Shown here piece after piece: positions 18,027 to 26,619 of a DNA stretch of 64,000 nucleotides. The translations under genes were made by a program, and so were the position numbers. Under the pieces are notes generated by a model. It was not told where the DNA came from and did not search any database. It was given only the letters and a program-made list of their open reading frames with translations. Within the stretch, counting starts at the first letter, position 1; each line of letters opens with the position of its first letter. This DNA is from Lachnospiraceae bacterium (GTDB taxonomy: Bacteria > Bacillota > Clostridia > Lachnospirales > Lachnospiraceae), in contig JAAWEL010000042.1 in NCBI GenBank assembly GCA_022794255.1, forward strand, positions 26,107-90,106. Direction: 5' to 3'.

Positions 18027-20942
18027 TTGAAAATCGGATTGGATGTTGGTTCCACAACCATTAAGACCATTGTTTTGGATGACAGTGGAAAAATTACATA
18101 TTCTTCTTATGAGCGCCATTTTTCCCAGATCACGGCAAAGACGGGGGAGGCTCTTTTGAAGGTGAAAGAGGCTTTTCCGGAGGATACTAGCTTTTGTCTC
18201 ACGATTTCCGGATCCGCAGGCATGGGGATGGCGGAGAGCTGTCAGGTGGATTTTGTTCAGGAGGTCTATGCCACGAAAGTGGCGGCAGAGAAAAACGCAC
18301 CGGATACAGATGTGATCATTGAACTTGGAGGGGAGGATGCCAAGATTATCTTCCTAAACGGCGCCATGGAAGCACGGATGAACGGTTCGTGCGCCGGCGG
18401 AACAGGGGCGTTTATTGATCAGATGGCGACCCTCCTTGGCATCACGCCTGATGAGATGAACGACTATGCCAGAGAGAGCGTAAAGCTTTACACAATTGCA
18501 TCCCGGTGTGGGGTGTTTGCCAAAAGCGATATTCAGCCCCTGATCAACCAAGGGGCGGACAAGAGAGATATTTCTGCCAGTATATTCAGTGCAGTGGTGA
18601 ATCAGACCATTGGCGGTCTGGCCCAGGGACGGGCCATTGAGGGAAATGTGCTCTATCTGGGAGGCCCTCTCACTTTTATGCCTGAGCTTCAAAAAAGCTT
18701 TGACAAGGCCCTGGCATTAGAGGGAATTTGTCCGGAGAACTCTCTCTATTATGTGGCCTTAGGAGCGGCTTTATGTGCCCGCAGTCCGGTGGATTTGGAC
18801 CAGGTGATTAAGGCCCTTTCCCGGTATGAGTCTGTCAGTGATTTCCAGACTCTTCCGCCACTTTTTGCTGATGAAGCTGAATATGAGACGTTTCGGAGGC
18901 GCCATAGCCAGGCGGATGTGGAGTATGGAACTCTTGAAGGGTACAAAGGCCTGACCTGGCTGGGCATTGATGCCGGTTCCACCACGGTGAAGGCGGTGGT
19001 GATCGGGGAAAAGAAAGAGATATTAGACAGCACCTATTTGTCTAACAGCGGGAACCCGGTTCCCATTGTGCGGGAATATTTGACTCATGTGTATGAGCGC
19101 TGTCCGGATATCCGGATCGCCGGCTCCTGTGTGACCGGATACGGGGAGGACATTATCAAAAACGCCTTTTCCATTGACTGGGGACTGGTGGAGACCATGG
19201 CCCATTTAAAGGCGGCTCAGGCTTTTATGCCGGATGTGGAATTTATCATTGACATTGGCGGCCAGGATATGAAGTGCTTTAAGATTCACAATTCGGCCAT
19301 TGACAATATATACTTAAATGAGGCCTGTTCTTCTGGTTGCGGTTCCTTTCTTCAGACTTTTGCCGGGGCTTTAAACTACTCTTCGGAGGAGTTTTCCAGG
19401 TTGGGGCTGTTTTCCAGAAATGCAGTGGATTTAGGTTCCCGGTGTACGGTGTTTATGAATTCCTCTGTAAAGCAGGCTCAGAAGGACGGAGTATGTACAG
19501 AGGATATCTCCGCAGGGCTTTCCATCAGTGTGGTGAAAAATGCCATTTATAAGGTGATCCGGCCAGCCAGCATGGACGAGCTGGGAAAGCGGATTGTGGT
19601 TCAGGGGGGAACCTTCCTAAACGATGCAGTGCTGCGGGCCTTTGAGCGGGAGATGGGATTTTCGGTGGTCCGGCCGGTGATTGCCGGGCTGATGGGCGCC
19701 TATGGATGTGCTCTTCATGCTATGGAGAAAACCGGAAGCAAAAAGGCAGGCTCCATGATTACCATGGAAGAGCTTAAGTGCTTTGATCATCAGGTGAAAA
19801 ATATAAATTGTGGCCTTTGCAACAATAACTGTCTTTTGAGTGTCAATACTTTTTCAGGCGGAAGGAAATACATAGCGGGCAATAAGTGTGAGCGGCCGGT
19901 GACAAAGCGTTCTTCTGACGCAGATCACAATATTTACAAATACAAGCAGGAACTGCTGGAAGGATACTCCTCTGTGAAAGGGAGACGCAAGGAGATAATC
20001 GGACTTCCTTTGGGGCTTAATTACTATGAGCTGGTGCCCTTCTGGCACAGATTTTTCACAGCCCTGGGTTTTGGGGTGGAGGTGTCGCCTTTTTCCAACC
20101 GGGAGCTGTATCTGGCAGGGCAGCACTCCATCCCCAGCGATACGGTGTGCTTTCCGGCAAAGATGCTGCACGGACATATTCAATACTTAAAGGAAAAACA
20201 GGTGGATGCCATTTTTTACCCCTGTATGAGCTTTAATTTTGATGAGGGACTGGGGGACAACAACTATAACTGTCCTGTGGTGGCCTATTACCCGGAGGTC
20301 ATTGCCGCCAACATGAAATTTGAAAATAAGCCAGTTCTGATCAATGATTATGTAGGCCCTCATAAAAAGAAGTTCTTTCCCCAGAAGATGACTGAGCTTT
20401 TAGGCCATTATTTTGAAGATATCGACATAAAGGCAGTGAAAAAGGCCAGCGAGCTGGCTTTCAGGGAGCGGGATTTATACCTTTTAAAGGTCCGGAAAAA
20501 GGCCTGGCAGATTATTGAGGGGGCCAGGCAGGAGGGGCGCCGGATTCTTGTTTTAGCCGGGCGACCTTACCATGTAGATCCGGAGATCAACCATGGGATT
20601 GACATGCTGATCAATGGCTTTGGGGTGTCGGTGATCTCGGAGGACTGTGTAAGCCATCTGGTACACAAATTTCCGGTTCGGGTGCTGAACCAGTGGATGT
20701 ACCATGCAAGGCTCTACGCTGCCGCTAAGTATGTCTGCACACAAAAAGACATGGAACTGGTGCAGTTAGTCAGCTTTGGCTGTGGGCTGGATGCGATCAC
20801 CACCGATGAAGTGCGTTCAATCATCGAGGGAGGCGGGAAGATTTACACTCAGATAAAGATTGATGAGATCACCAATCTGGGTGCAGTGAGAGTACGTCTC
20901 AGAAGCCTTTTGGCTGCTCTGGACAGGCAAAACTTTACGTAG
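18027..20942 (+). CDS. Double 2-hydroxyacyl-CoA dehydratase activase (HgdC-like) with DUF2229-type C-terminus
   Basis: A 971-residue iron-sulfur ATPase with two tandem ASKHA activase domains (about residues 1-255 and 308-560). Each has DxGSTT (LDVGSTTIKTIV; IDAGSTTVKAVV) and its own cluster cysteines (NGSCAGGTGAF and NEACSSGCGSF). From about residue 593 comes a Cys-rich stretch (CGLCNNNC) and the DUF2229 domain. Such proteins use ATP hydrolysis to push low-potential electrons into a dehydratase-like partner, here the next gene. The start is TTG at 18027, chosen because AGGAGAG lies six bases upstream and the fold begins at once. In many Clostridia the same domains plus the partner form a single protein of about 1400 residues; here they are split. 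The substrate is unknown. Confidence 0.88.
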   Translation: MKIGLDVGSTTIKTIVLDDSGKITYSSYERHFSQITAKTGEALLKVKEAFPEDTSFCLTISGSAGMGMAESCQVDFVQEVYATKVAAEKNAPDTDVIIELGGEDAKIIFLNGAMEARMNGSCAGGTGAFIDQMATLLGITPDEMNDYARESVKLYTIASRCGVFAKSDIQPLINQGADKRDISASIFSAVVNQTIGGLAQGRAIEGNVLYLGGPLTFMPELQKSFDKALALEGICPENSLYYVALGAALCARSPVDLDQVIKALSRYESVSDFQTLPPLFADEAEYETFRRRHSQADVEYGTLEGYKGLTWLGIDAGSTTVKAVVIGEKKEILDSTYLSNSGNPVPIVREYLTHVYERCPDIRIAGSCVTGYGEDIIKNAFSIDWGLVETMAHLKAAQAFMPDVEFIIDIGGQDMKCFKIHNSAIDNIYLNEACSSGCGSFLQTFAGALNYSSEEFSRLGLFSRNAVDLGSRCTVFMNSSVKQAQKDGVCTEDISAGLSISVVKNAIYKVIRPASMDELGKRIVVQGGTFLNDAVLRAFEREMGFSVVRPVIAGLMGAYGCALHAMEKTGSKKAGSMITMEELKCFDHQVKNINCGLCNNNCLLSVNTFSGGRKYIAGNKCERPVTKRSSDADHNIYKYKQELLEGYSSVKGRRKEIIGLPLGLNYYELVPFWHRFFTALGFGVEVSPFSNRELYLAGQHSIPSDTVCFPAKMLHGHIQYLKEKQVDAIFYPCMSFNFDEGLGDNNYNCPVVAYYPEVIAANMKFENKPVLINDYVGPHKKKFFPQKMTELLGHYFEDIDIKAVKKASELAFRERDLYLLKVRKKAWQIIEGARQEGRRILVLAGRPYHVDPEINHGIDMLINGFGVSVISEDCVSHLVHKFPVRVLNQWMYHARLYAAAKYVCTQKDMELVQLVSFGCGLDAITTDEVRSIIEGGGKIYTQIKIDEITNLGAVRVRLRSLLAALDRQNFT

Positions 20943-20957
20943 GAAAGAGAAACAGTG

Positions 20958-22229
20958 ATGGCAAAGATCAAGCGAGCAAAAAACGGAAGAATCATTTTCA
21001 CAAAAGAGATGAAAAGGGATTACACGATTCTGGTTCCTGATATGCTCCCTATTCATTTTGAGATTATGAAATATGTGTTTCTGAATGAGGGATATAAGCT
21101 GGAGCTTTTGCGCACGGCAAAGCCGGAGATCAAGCAGCTGGGACTCCGGTATGTCCACAATGACACCTGCTACCCGGCCCTTTTGGTGATCGGGCAGTTT
21201 CTGGATGCTTTGGAGAGTGGAAATTATGATCCCCATAAAACAGCCCTGATGATCATGCAGACCGGAGGCGGCTGTCGGGCATCCAACTATATTCATCTTC
21301 TGCGCAAGGCCTTGGAAAAGGCCGGATATAGTCAGGTGCCGGTGATCTCCTTTAATCTTTCAGGGGTGGAATATAACAGCGGTTTTTTCCTGACACTGCC
21401 AATTATACGGAAATGTATTGCCGGGGTGATCTACGGTGATCTTTTAATGCTTCTCAGCAATCAGATCAAGGCCTATGAGATCCATAAAGGGGATGCCAAC
21501 CGGATGATTGAAAAGTGGGTGAATCGGATCACGGAGCAGTTTAAACAGTCCAGAGGCTTTGCCTTAAATGCCATGAAGGGGAACTTTGACCGGATCATTG
21601 CCTCCTTTGCAAAGATTCCCATCAACAAGGTGCCAAAGGTAAAGGTTGGGATTGTGGGAGAAATCTATGTAAAATATGCTAGCTTTGCCAACAACAATCT
21701 GGAGGAATTTCTGGCAGAGCAGGACTGTGAGGTGATGGTGCCAGGGCTTTTGGGCTTTTTGATGTTTAAGGTGGATGCAAGGATTCAGGATGTGAAACTT
21801 TATGGGGGAAGCCGGGTGAAGCTTGCCATAGCCACTTTTTTGCTGAATTATTTTAAGAAGGTGGAGAAGGCATTTATGGAATGTGTGGACAAGTATCCGG
21901 TGTTTACCCAGCTCTCCTGTTTTGAGGCCACCAAGCCTTTGGTGGATGGCCTGATCGGGGTTGGCAACCGGATGGGGGAGGGATGGTTTTTGCCGGCGGA
22001 GATGATTGAGCTTGTGAATCATGGCTATGAGAATATTGTGTGTACCCAGCCTTTTGGCTGCTTGCCCACTCATGTGTGCGGTAAAGGAATGATTCACCGG
22101 ATCAAGGATTTGTACCCTCAGGCCAATATTGTGCCCATTGACTATGATCCGGGGGCAACCAAGGTGAACCAGGAGAATCGGATCAAGCTGATGCTTTCCG
22201 TGGCTCGGGAAGCTATGGAGACAAGATAA
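20958..22229 (+). CDS. 2-hydroxyacyl-CoA dehydratase-like (HgdB / double-cubane-cluster type) protein
   Basis: A 423-residue HgdB-like subunit holding the iron-sulfur centre that receives electrons from the activase encoded just upstream (gap 15 bases). Cysteines in family positions are in NDTCYPALL, GGGCRASNY, LSCFEATKP and CTQPFGCLPTHVCGKGM, enough for one or two clusters. No acyl-CoA biosynthetic or beta-oxidation gene is nearby, so a role other than classic amino-acid fermentation, such as the ATP-driven double-cubane reductases, is more likely; that is inference. GTG at 20955 directly precedes the ATG at 20958. I prefer the ATG. Confidence 0.87.
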   Translation: MAKIKRAKNGRIIFTKEMKRDYTILVPDMLPIHFEIMKYVFLNEGYKLELLRTAKPEIKQLGLRYVHNDTCYPALLVIGQFLDALESGNYDPHKTALMIMQTGGGCRASNYIHLLRKALEKAGYSQVPVISFNLSGVEYNSGFFLTLPIIRKCIAGVIYGDLLMLLSNQIKAYEIHKGDANRMIEKWVNRITEQFKQSRGFALNAMKGNFDRIIASFAKIPINKVPKVKVGIVGEIYVKYASFANNNLEEFLAEQDCEVMVPGLLGFLMFKVDARIQDVKLYGGSRVKLAIATFLLNYFKKVEKAFMECVDKYPVFTQLSCFEATKPLVDGLIGVGNRMGEGWFLPAEMIELVNHGYENIVCTQPFGCLPTHVCGKGMIHRIKDLYPQANIVPIDYDPGATKVNQENRIKLMLSVAREAMETR

Positions 22230-22234
22230 GATGA

Positions 22235-22280
22235 AAAACGGCTCTGCAATCTGTCTGAGAACAGGAGGCAGGGCCGTTTT
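22235..22280. terminator. Bidirectional terminator between convergent genes
   Basis: Arms 22235-22247 and 22268-22280 (AAAACGGCTCTGC with one G-T pair), flanked by A and T runs, placed between the dehydratase-like gene and the convergent isomerase that ends at 22288. Confidence 0.88.
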
Positions 22281-22287
22281 GATGGAA

Positions 22288-23094
22288 TTATTTATATAAT
22301 TTGTCCCGGAGCCGGCATCCCCTCTCATAGGCAATGGCCAGGTAAGCCTCCGTGGACATTGTGTGGTATTCGGAAAGATTCTGGTCCGAGACTTCTAAAG
22401 TTACAGGGCCATCATAGTGGTATTCATTGAGCTTTTCTGCAAACCAGTCCCAGTCCAGTACTCCGTCAAAGGGAAGCAGGTGAAGGTCATCCCGGTAGTC
22501 GATGTTGCCGGGCTGAGTAACCCCCCGATTATCATGAATGTGCAGACACATCAGGCGGTTTCCATACAGCTCCATCATATCAATATGGGGAGTATAGCAG
22601 ATATTGTGTCCGATATCCCAGCAGAATCCATGAAAGGGATCGGTGATATAGTCCATCACTGCCTTTAGATGAGGAAGAGGTTCAATATTCTCAAAGCAGA
22701 TATGGACTCCCAGAGCTTTGGCATAATCACACAATTTCTGAAAGCGGGAGAGGCCTTTTTGAGACACATCCGGAGCATGGTTTCCCACCGTGGTGTGCAG
22801 AATGAATTTGTCCACCTGGATTAGATGACAGGCATCGATGCATCGTTTTAAAAAATCCAGATAATCATCACCAGCTGTTCCAGGCTCCCACATACGGTTG
22901 GCATACTGGAAAGGGCCGTGGATGGTCTCAAAGTCCAGTTTCCATTCCTTTGCAAGAGAAGCCCAGGCTTTTAAAGGCCCGGTTCCTGTGTATAGGGTGA
23001 AAAATCCGTCAAAACCGGCTTTTTGGATCATTGGCAGTTGCTCTTCAACAGGAAGATCGTTTCCTACAATCGTGGAAATATGTATGTTGTGCAT
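22288..23094 (-). CDS. Sugar phosphate isomerase/epimerase (AP-endonuclease-2-like TIM barrel)
   Basis: A 268-residue xylose-isomerase-like TIM-barrel protein. Likely metal ligands are Glu in CFENIEPLPH, Asp/His in CWDIGHNI, His in CLHIHDNRG and Glu in TLEVSD, so the site looks complete. Members isomerise or epimerise sugars, keto-sugars or inositols in the cytoplasm. A GAGGAAAA site precedes the ATG. It is divergent from the sugar-binding lipoprotein operon at 23466 across 371 bases, suggesting a shared sugar-utilisation role. The substrate is unknown. Confidence 0.87.
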   Translation of the reverse strand: MHNIHISTIVGNDLPVEEQLPMIQKAGFDGFFTLYTGTGPLKAWASLAKEWKLDFETIHGPFQYANRMWEPGTAGDDYLDFLKRCIDACHLIQVDKFILHTTVGNHAPDVSQKGLSRFQKLCDYAKALGVHICFENIEPLPHLKAVMDYITDPFHGFCWDIGHNICYTPHIDMMELYGNRLMCLHIHDNRGVTQPGNIDYRDDLHLLPFDGVLDWDWFAEKLNEYHYDGPVTLEVSDQNLSEYHTMSTEAYLAIAYERGCRLRDKLYK

Positions 23095-23465
23095 GATTTT
23101 TCCTCTTTTCTATTATATCTGTGAGTGTATACTTAATTCATAAAAAAATCAAGAATGAATTTTACCGTTTTTCTTTTTTACATTATTTTAGTTTTTTTGT
23201 ATTAAATTAATGGGTTTTATTACATAAAAAATATACTAAAAATAAACATATGTTAAGAAGTTATGTAAATTAATAGATATAATATACAAAATTAATGTTT
23301 TTTTACCAGAAATGATTGACATAATAACAATAATATGATAAGGTAAAGCTACAGAAACAAAGTAATATTTCAACAATTTCAATTTTGCATAACTCTTTAG
23401 AAGGGAAACATTACATAAAAATCGTAATGAATGGTAGGGGGAAATGCAAGGAAAAGGAGAGAAAG
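23095..23465. promoter_or_regulatory. Divergent intergenic region, very A+T-rich
   Basis: 371 bases without a gene. TTGACA (23316-23321) followed by TATGATAAGG (from 23334) is the best promoter-like signal for the transport operon, but its -10 spacing is poor (15 at best), so an activator may be needed. An AAGGAG site at 23453 serves the lipoprotein start. No riboswitch or clear operator is recognised. Confidence 0.45.
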
Positions 23466-24791
23466 ATGAAAAAAAGCGTAGCATTGCTATTGGCAGGTGT
23501 AATGGCACTGTCACTGACAGCATGTGGAGGAGGTTCTCAGAGCGCTGATGCGACAGCAGCAGGGGGAGCAGCTCAGGGGGAAGCAAGTAGCAGTGCATCA
23601 TCAGGAGGTGCAGCTGCGGAGGGAAAGACGAAGATCACTTTTATCAATGGATTCACTGGCGGTGACGGTCCGTTTATGAGCAAGATCGTGGATGGTTTTA
23701 ACGAGTCCCAGGATCAGTACTTTATTGAGCAGCTTCAGGATTCTGACCATTATACAAAGTTTAAGGCGGACAATTTTGATATGCTGATTATCCATGCGGA
23801 CTGGATTTCCACCTATCATGCGCTGGGACTTTTAAGGGAAGTCTCTGATCTGTATGAGAAGGCAGGACTTTCCTTTGAAAACGATTGGCATCCCATCACT
23901 CAAACCTACGCCAAATATGATGACGGTGTGTTTGCTTTCCCACTGGATTTGTATGCAGAGACCTTCTTCTATAATAAGGAGCTGGTGGAGACTCCGCCGA
24001 AGAATTATGCAGACATGATCGCTTTAAGGGATAAGCTGGATTCAGAAAATACTCAAGTCTATCCCATCGGTTTGCCGCTGACTGGCGATCATCAGTGGGC
24101 ATGGATGACTGCCCTTGGACAGTCCGGTTGCAACTGGGTGGAAGGCGAGCACATCAAGATGGATACAGATGAGGTCTGCGATGCCTTTATGAAGGTTCAT
24201 GATTTGATCTATGTAGATCATTTAAGCGCTTCCGGTCTGGGTGATCAGGATCATTACAATACCTTTGTCAATGAGTCTACAGACAATGCCAATGTAAAGG
24301 TTGCCATGAGCCTGACTGGTCCCTGGAAGTATGTGACAGCCAAAGAGATTTTAGGCGACAACTTAGGAATCGGCACCCTTCCTCAGATCTACGGCGATAT
24401 TCCTTGTGTGCCGGCTGGCGGACATACCTTTGCAGTGTCTGCGGACGTGACAGACGAGGCAAAGCTGGAGGGGATTGCTGCTTTCATGAAGTATGCTTAT
24501 CAGCCGGATGTAATGCTCAACTGGGCAGATTCCGGACAAGCGCCTATTCATCTGGCTACCATGGAAAAGGTAAAGGCTGATCCGGAGAAATACCCGGTGG
24601 CAGCTGTGAACTATGAGATTTTTGATGATGCTATGATTCTTCCGGCCATCTACAACATTCGGGAACAGGTAAAATATGTCAATGCAAACGTATGGTCTTT
24701 GGTTTTGCAGACACCGGACCTGACAAGAGACCAGCTGATGGAAGAGCTTAAGAACGCAACCGAGATTGCAACCGAGCTGTCAGAGTATTAA
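23466..24791 (+). CDS. ABC transporter extracellular sugar-binding lipoprotein (CUT1 type)
   Basis: A 441-residue family-1 solute-binding protein. The signal peptide is MKKSVALLLAGVMALSLTAC with lipobox LTAC, followed by a low-complexity Gly/Ser/Ala linker of about 35 residues and a mature domain starting KITFINGFTGGDGPF. It captures an oligosaccharide outside the cell and hands it to the two permeases that follow. The ATG at 23466 is preceded by AAGGAG; an open frame further up has no ribosome site. The genes downstream include a GH2 glycosidase, suggesting a glycoside whose cleavage that enzyme performs. No ATPase is encoded here, so a shared MsmX/MsiK-type ATPase is presumably used. Confidence 0.92.
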   Translation: MKKSVALLLAGVMALSLTACGGGSQSADATAAGGAAQGEASSSASSGGAAAEGKTKITFINGFTGGDGPFMSKIVDGFNESQDQYFIEQLQDSDHYTKFKADNFDMLIIHADWISTYHALGLLREVSDLYEKAGLSFENDWHPITQTYAKYDDGVFAFPLDLYAETFFYNKELVETPPKNYADMIALRDKLDSENTQVYPIGLPLTGDHQWAWMTALGQSGCNWVEGEHIKMDTDEVCDAFMKVHDLIYVDHLSASGLGDQDHYNTFVNESTDNANVKVAMSLTGPWKYVTAKEILGDNLGIGTLPQIYGDIPCVPAGGHTFAVSADVTDEAKLEGIAAFMKYAYQPDVMLNWADSGQAPIHLATMEKVKADPEKYPVAAVNYEIFDDAMILPAIYNIREQVKYVNANVWSLVLQTPDLTRDQLMEELKNATEIATELSEY

Positions 24792-24801
24792 GCATTGCCA
24801 C

Positions 24802-24832
24802 ACTCCGGCGGGGTCCATTGGGCCCCCGGAGT
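24802..24832 (+). terminator. Intercistronic GC-rich hairpin, possible partial terminator
   Basis: ACTCCGG (24802-24808) pairs with CCGGAGT (24826-24832), with further G/C pairing inside, in the 80-base gap between the binding-protein and permease genes. The short T-stretch suggests partial termination or 3'-end protection, which would raise binding-protein dose over permeases. Confidence 0.55.
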
Positions 24833-24871
24833 TTATGAGGCTGCACGGCAGCCGGAAAGGGTAGGTAAAAG

Positions 24872-25765
24872 ATGAAAAAGAAAACAACGACAGCCGTTTT
24901 GTTTGTACTACCTTTCATTTTGTTTTTTATGATGTTCTGGCTGATACCATTTGTTTACGGGATTGTGATGAGTGTGAGCAAATACAGTCTTGTAAAGGGA
25001 AATCAGGGCTTTGTGGGATTGGATAATTATATAAAGATTTTATTTTCTTCTTCCATGTATCATAAGTCATTCTGGCTTGGAATGAAGAATACCGTGATTT
25101 TTGTGATATTGACCACACCGTTTCTGGTATTGGGAAGCCTTGCGCTGGCCATTCTTTTGGATCGCCTTCCGGACCGGGTAAAGGGGATATTCCGGACCAT
25201 TTATTTTGCATCCTATGCAGTTTCAGTAACTGCCGTTGCAGCCGTGTTTGTCTGGCTGATGAAGGGGAACGGCGGATATCTGAATAATCTGATGATGAAT
25301 CTGGGGATTATTGACAAGGCGATTCCCTGGATGGAACAGCAGCCTTTTGTGTGGGTGTCTCTGACCGTGGCAACAATCTGGTGGACCATTGGCTACAATA
25401 TGATGCTGTTTGTCAATGCGTTAAATGAGATCGACACCCAGCTTTATGAGGCATCGTCCATTGATGGGGCAGGTTTTGGAACCCAGCTTCGGTATATTAT
25501 TTTCCCGGGAATCAAAAATGTGTTTTTCTTTGTGCTGATGACCACAATTATTGCTTCCTTTAATGTATATGGTCAGACCCGCCTGATGACCCAGGGGGGA
25601 CCAGGAGAGACCACTAAGCCTATGATTATGATGATCACGTCCACGATTATGGACCGGAACGATCTGGGTGTGGGAAGTGCCATGACGATCCTGATGGGAC
25701 TTGTCATTGTGCTGTGCTCGGTGGGACAGTATTATCTGACCAAGGAAAAAGAAGAATTTAGGTAG
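24872..25765 (+). CDS. Sugar ABC transporter permease (MalF/UgpA type)
   Basis: A 297-residue inner-membrane permease with six predicted hydrophobic segments. The conserved EAA loop for ATPase contact is EASSIDGAGFGTQLRYIIFP. The first segment near residues 8-30 also acts as the membrane signal. It pairs with the next permease and the upstream lipoprotein to form a CUT1 importer. It starts after an AAGGGTAGG site. Confidence 0.92.
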   Translation: MKKKTTTAVLFVLPFILFFMMFWLIPFVYGIVMSVSKYSLVKGNQGFVGLDNYIKILFSSSMYHKSFWLGMKNTVIFVILTTPFLVLGSLALAILLDRLPDRVKGIFRTIYFASYAVSVTAVAAVFVWLMKGNGGYLNNLMMNLGIIDKAIPWMEQQPFVWVSLTVATIWWTIGYNMMLFVNALNEIDTQLYEASSIDGAGFGTQLRYIIFPGIKNVFFFVLMTTIIASFNVYGQTRLMTQGGPGETTKPMIMMITSTIMDRNDLGVGSAMTILMGLVIVLCSVGQYYLTKEKEEFR

Positions 25766-25777
25766 GAGGAGGAGACT

Positions 25778-26608
25778 ATGAAAGCAAAGAACGCTACAAA
25801 GATATTTTTGATTATCATTGCCTGTATTGTCGCATATATATTTCTCCTGCCATTGATGTTCATGGTTTTTACCAGCTTTAAGGGGATTGCAGAGTCAGTT
25901 ACCTCCACAACGCTCCTTCCAAAGAACTGGACCATGGAAAACTACCGGGAGCTGTTTATGAACACTTCCACCTCGCCGGTGATGCGATGGCTGGGAAATA
26001 CGGCGATTGTCACCTGTGCAGGCACAGCTCTTAGGATTGTTACCAGTGTTCTGGCGGCCTATGCTTTGGCAAGGCTTCCAGTGCCTGGAAAGAAGTTTAT
26101 TCTGGTGGCGCTTATCTGGGCCATGGCCATACCGGAGATCGTGACATTTTTTCCGCTGTTTTACATGTTTAAGCAGGTGGGAGGGCTCAATACCTTTTGG
26201 CCGCTGATTCTGCCATCCGGGTCCGGTGTGATGTGCATTTATCTGATTTATAACTTTCTTCTGGCCTTTCCAAAGGAATTAGAGGAAGCTGGTTTTGTGG
26301 AGGGGGCCAATGTATTCCAGGTGCTGTGGCACATTGTAGTTCCATCTGTGAAGCCGGTGATTGTGACCCAGGCATTTATCACTTTTCTGGGTCTGTACAA
26401 CAGCTATCTGTGGCCGTCCCTGGTAATCAGCAGGAATGAGAACAGAACGATTACACTGGGGATAGCAGCTCTGGTGTTAGGAGAGAATTATACCAATCCG
26501 GGGCTGATGATGGCTTCGACCGTAGTTTCGGTGCTTCCGGTCATGCTGATCTTCATGTTTGCAAATAAATACATCGTCAGGGGCTTTACACAATCAGGAA
26601 TCAAATAG
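25778..26608 (+). CDS. Sugar ABC transporter permease (MalG/UgpE type)
   Basis: A 276-residue permease with six hydrophobic segments; the EAA loop is EEAGFVEGANVFQVLWHIVV. The C-terminus IVRGFTQSGIK is typical of MalG-type subunits. It starts 12 bases after the partner permease with a GGAGGAGG site, and the glycosidase gene follows 11 bases after its stop. Confidence 0.92.
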   Translation: MKAKNATKIFLIIIACIVAYIFLLPLMFMVFTSFKGIAESVTSTTLLPKNWTMENYRELFMNTSTSPVMRWLGNTAIVTCAGTALRIVTSVLAAYALARLPVPGKKFILVALIWAMAIPEIVTFFPLFYMFKQVGGLNTFWPLILPSGSGVMCIYLIYNFLLAFPKELEEAGFVEGANVFQVLWHIVVPSVKPVIVTQAFITFLGLYNSYLWPSLVISRNENRTITLGIAALVLGENYTNPGLMMASTVVSVLPVMLIFMFANKYIVRGFTQSGIK

Positions 26609-26619
26609 GAGGTCGGAAG

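Noticed and set aside
21564..22334. Long frame on the opposite strand inside the dehydratase-like gene
   Set aside because: It is an antisense shadow of a well-recognised gene, with unlikely His/Leu/Pro-rich composition.
23316..23342. TTGACA ... TATGATAAGG as a full promoter before the CUT1 operon
   Set aside because: Spacing to any good -10 is off, so it is recorded only as a weak candidate in the intergenic entry.
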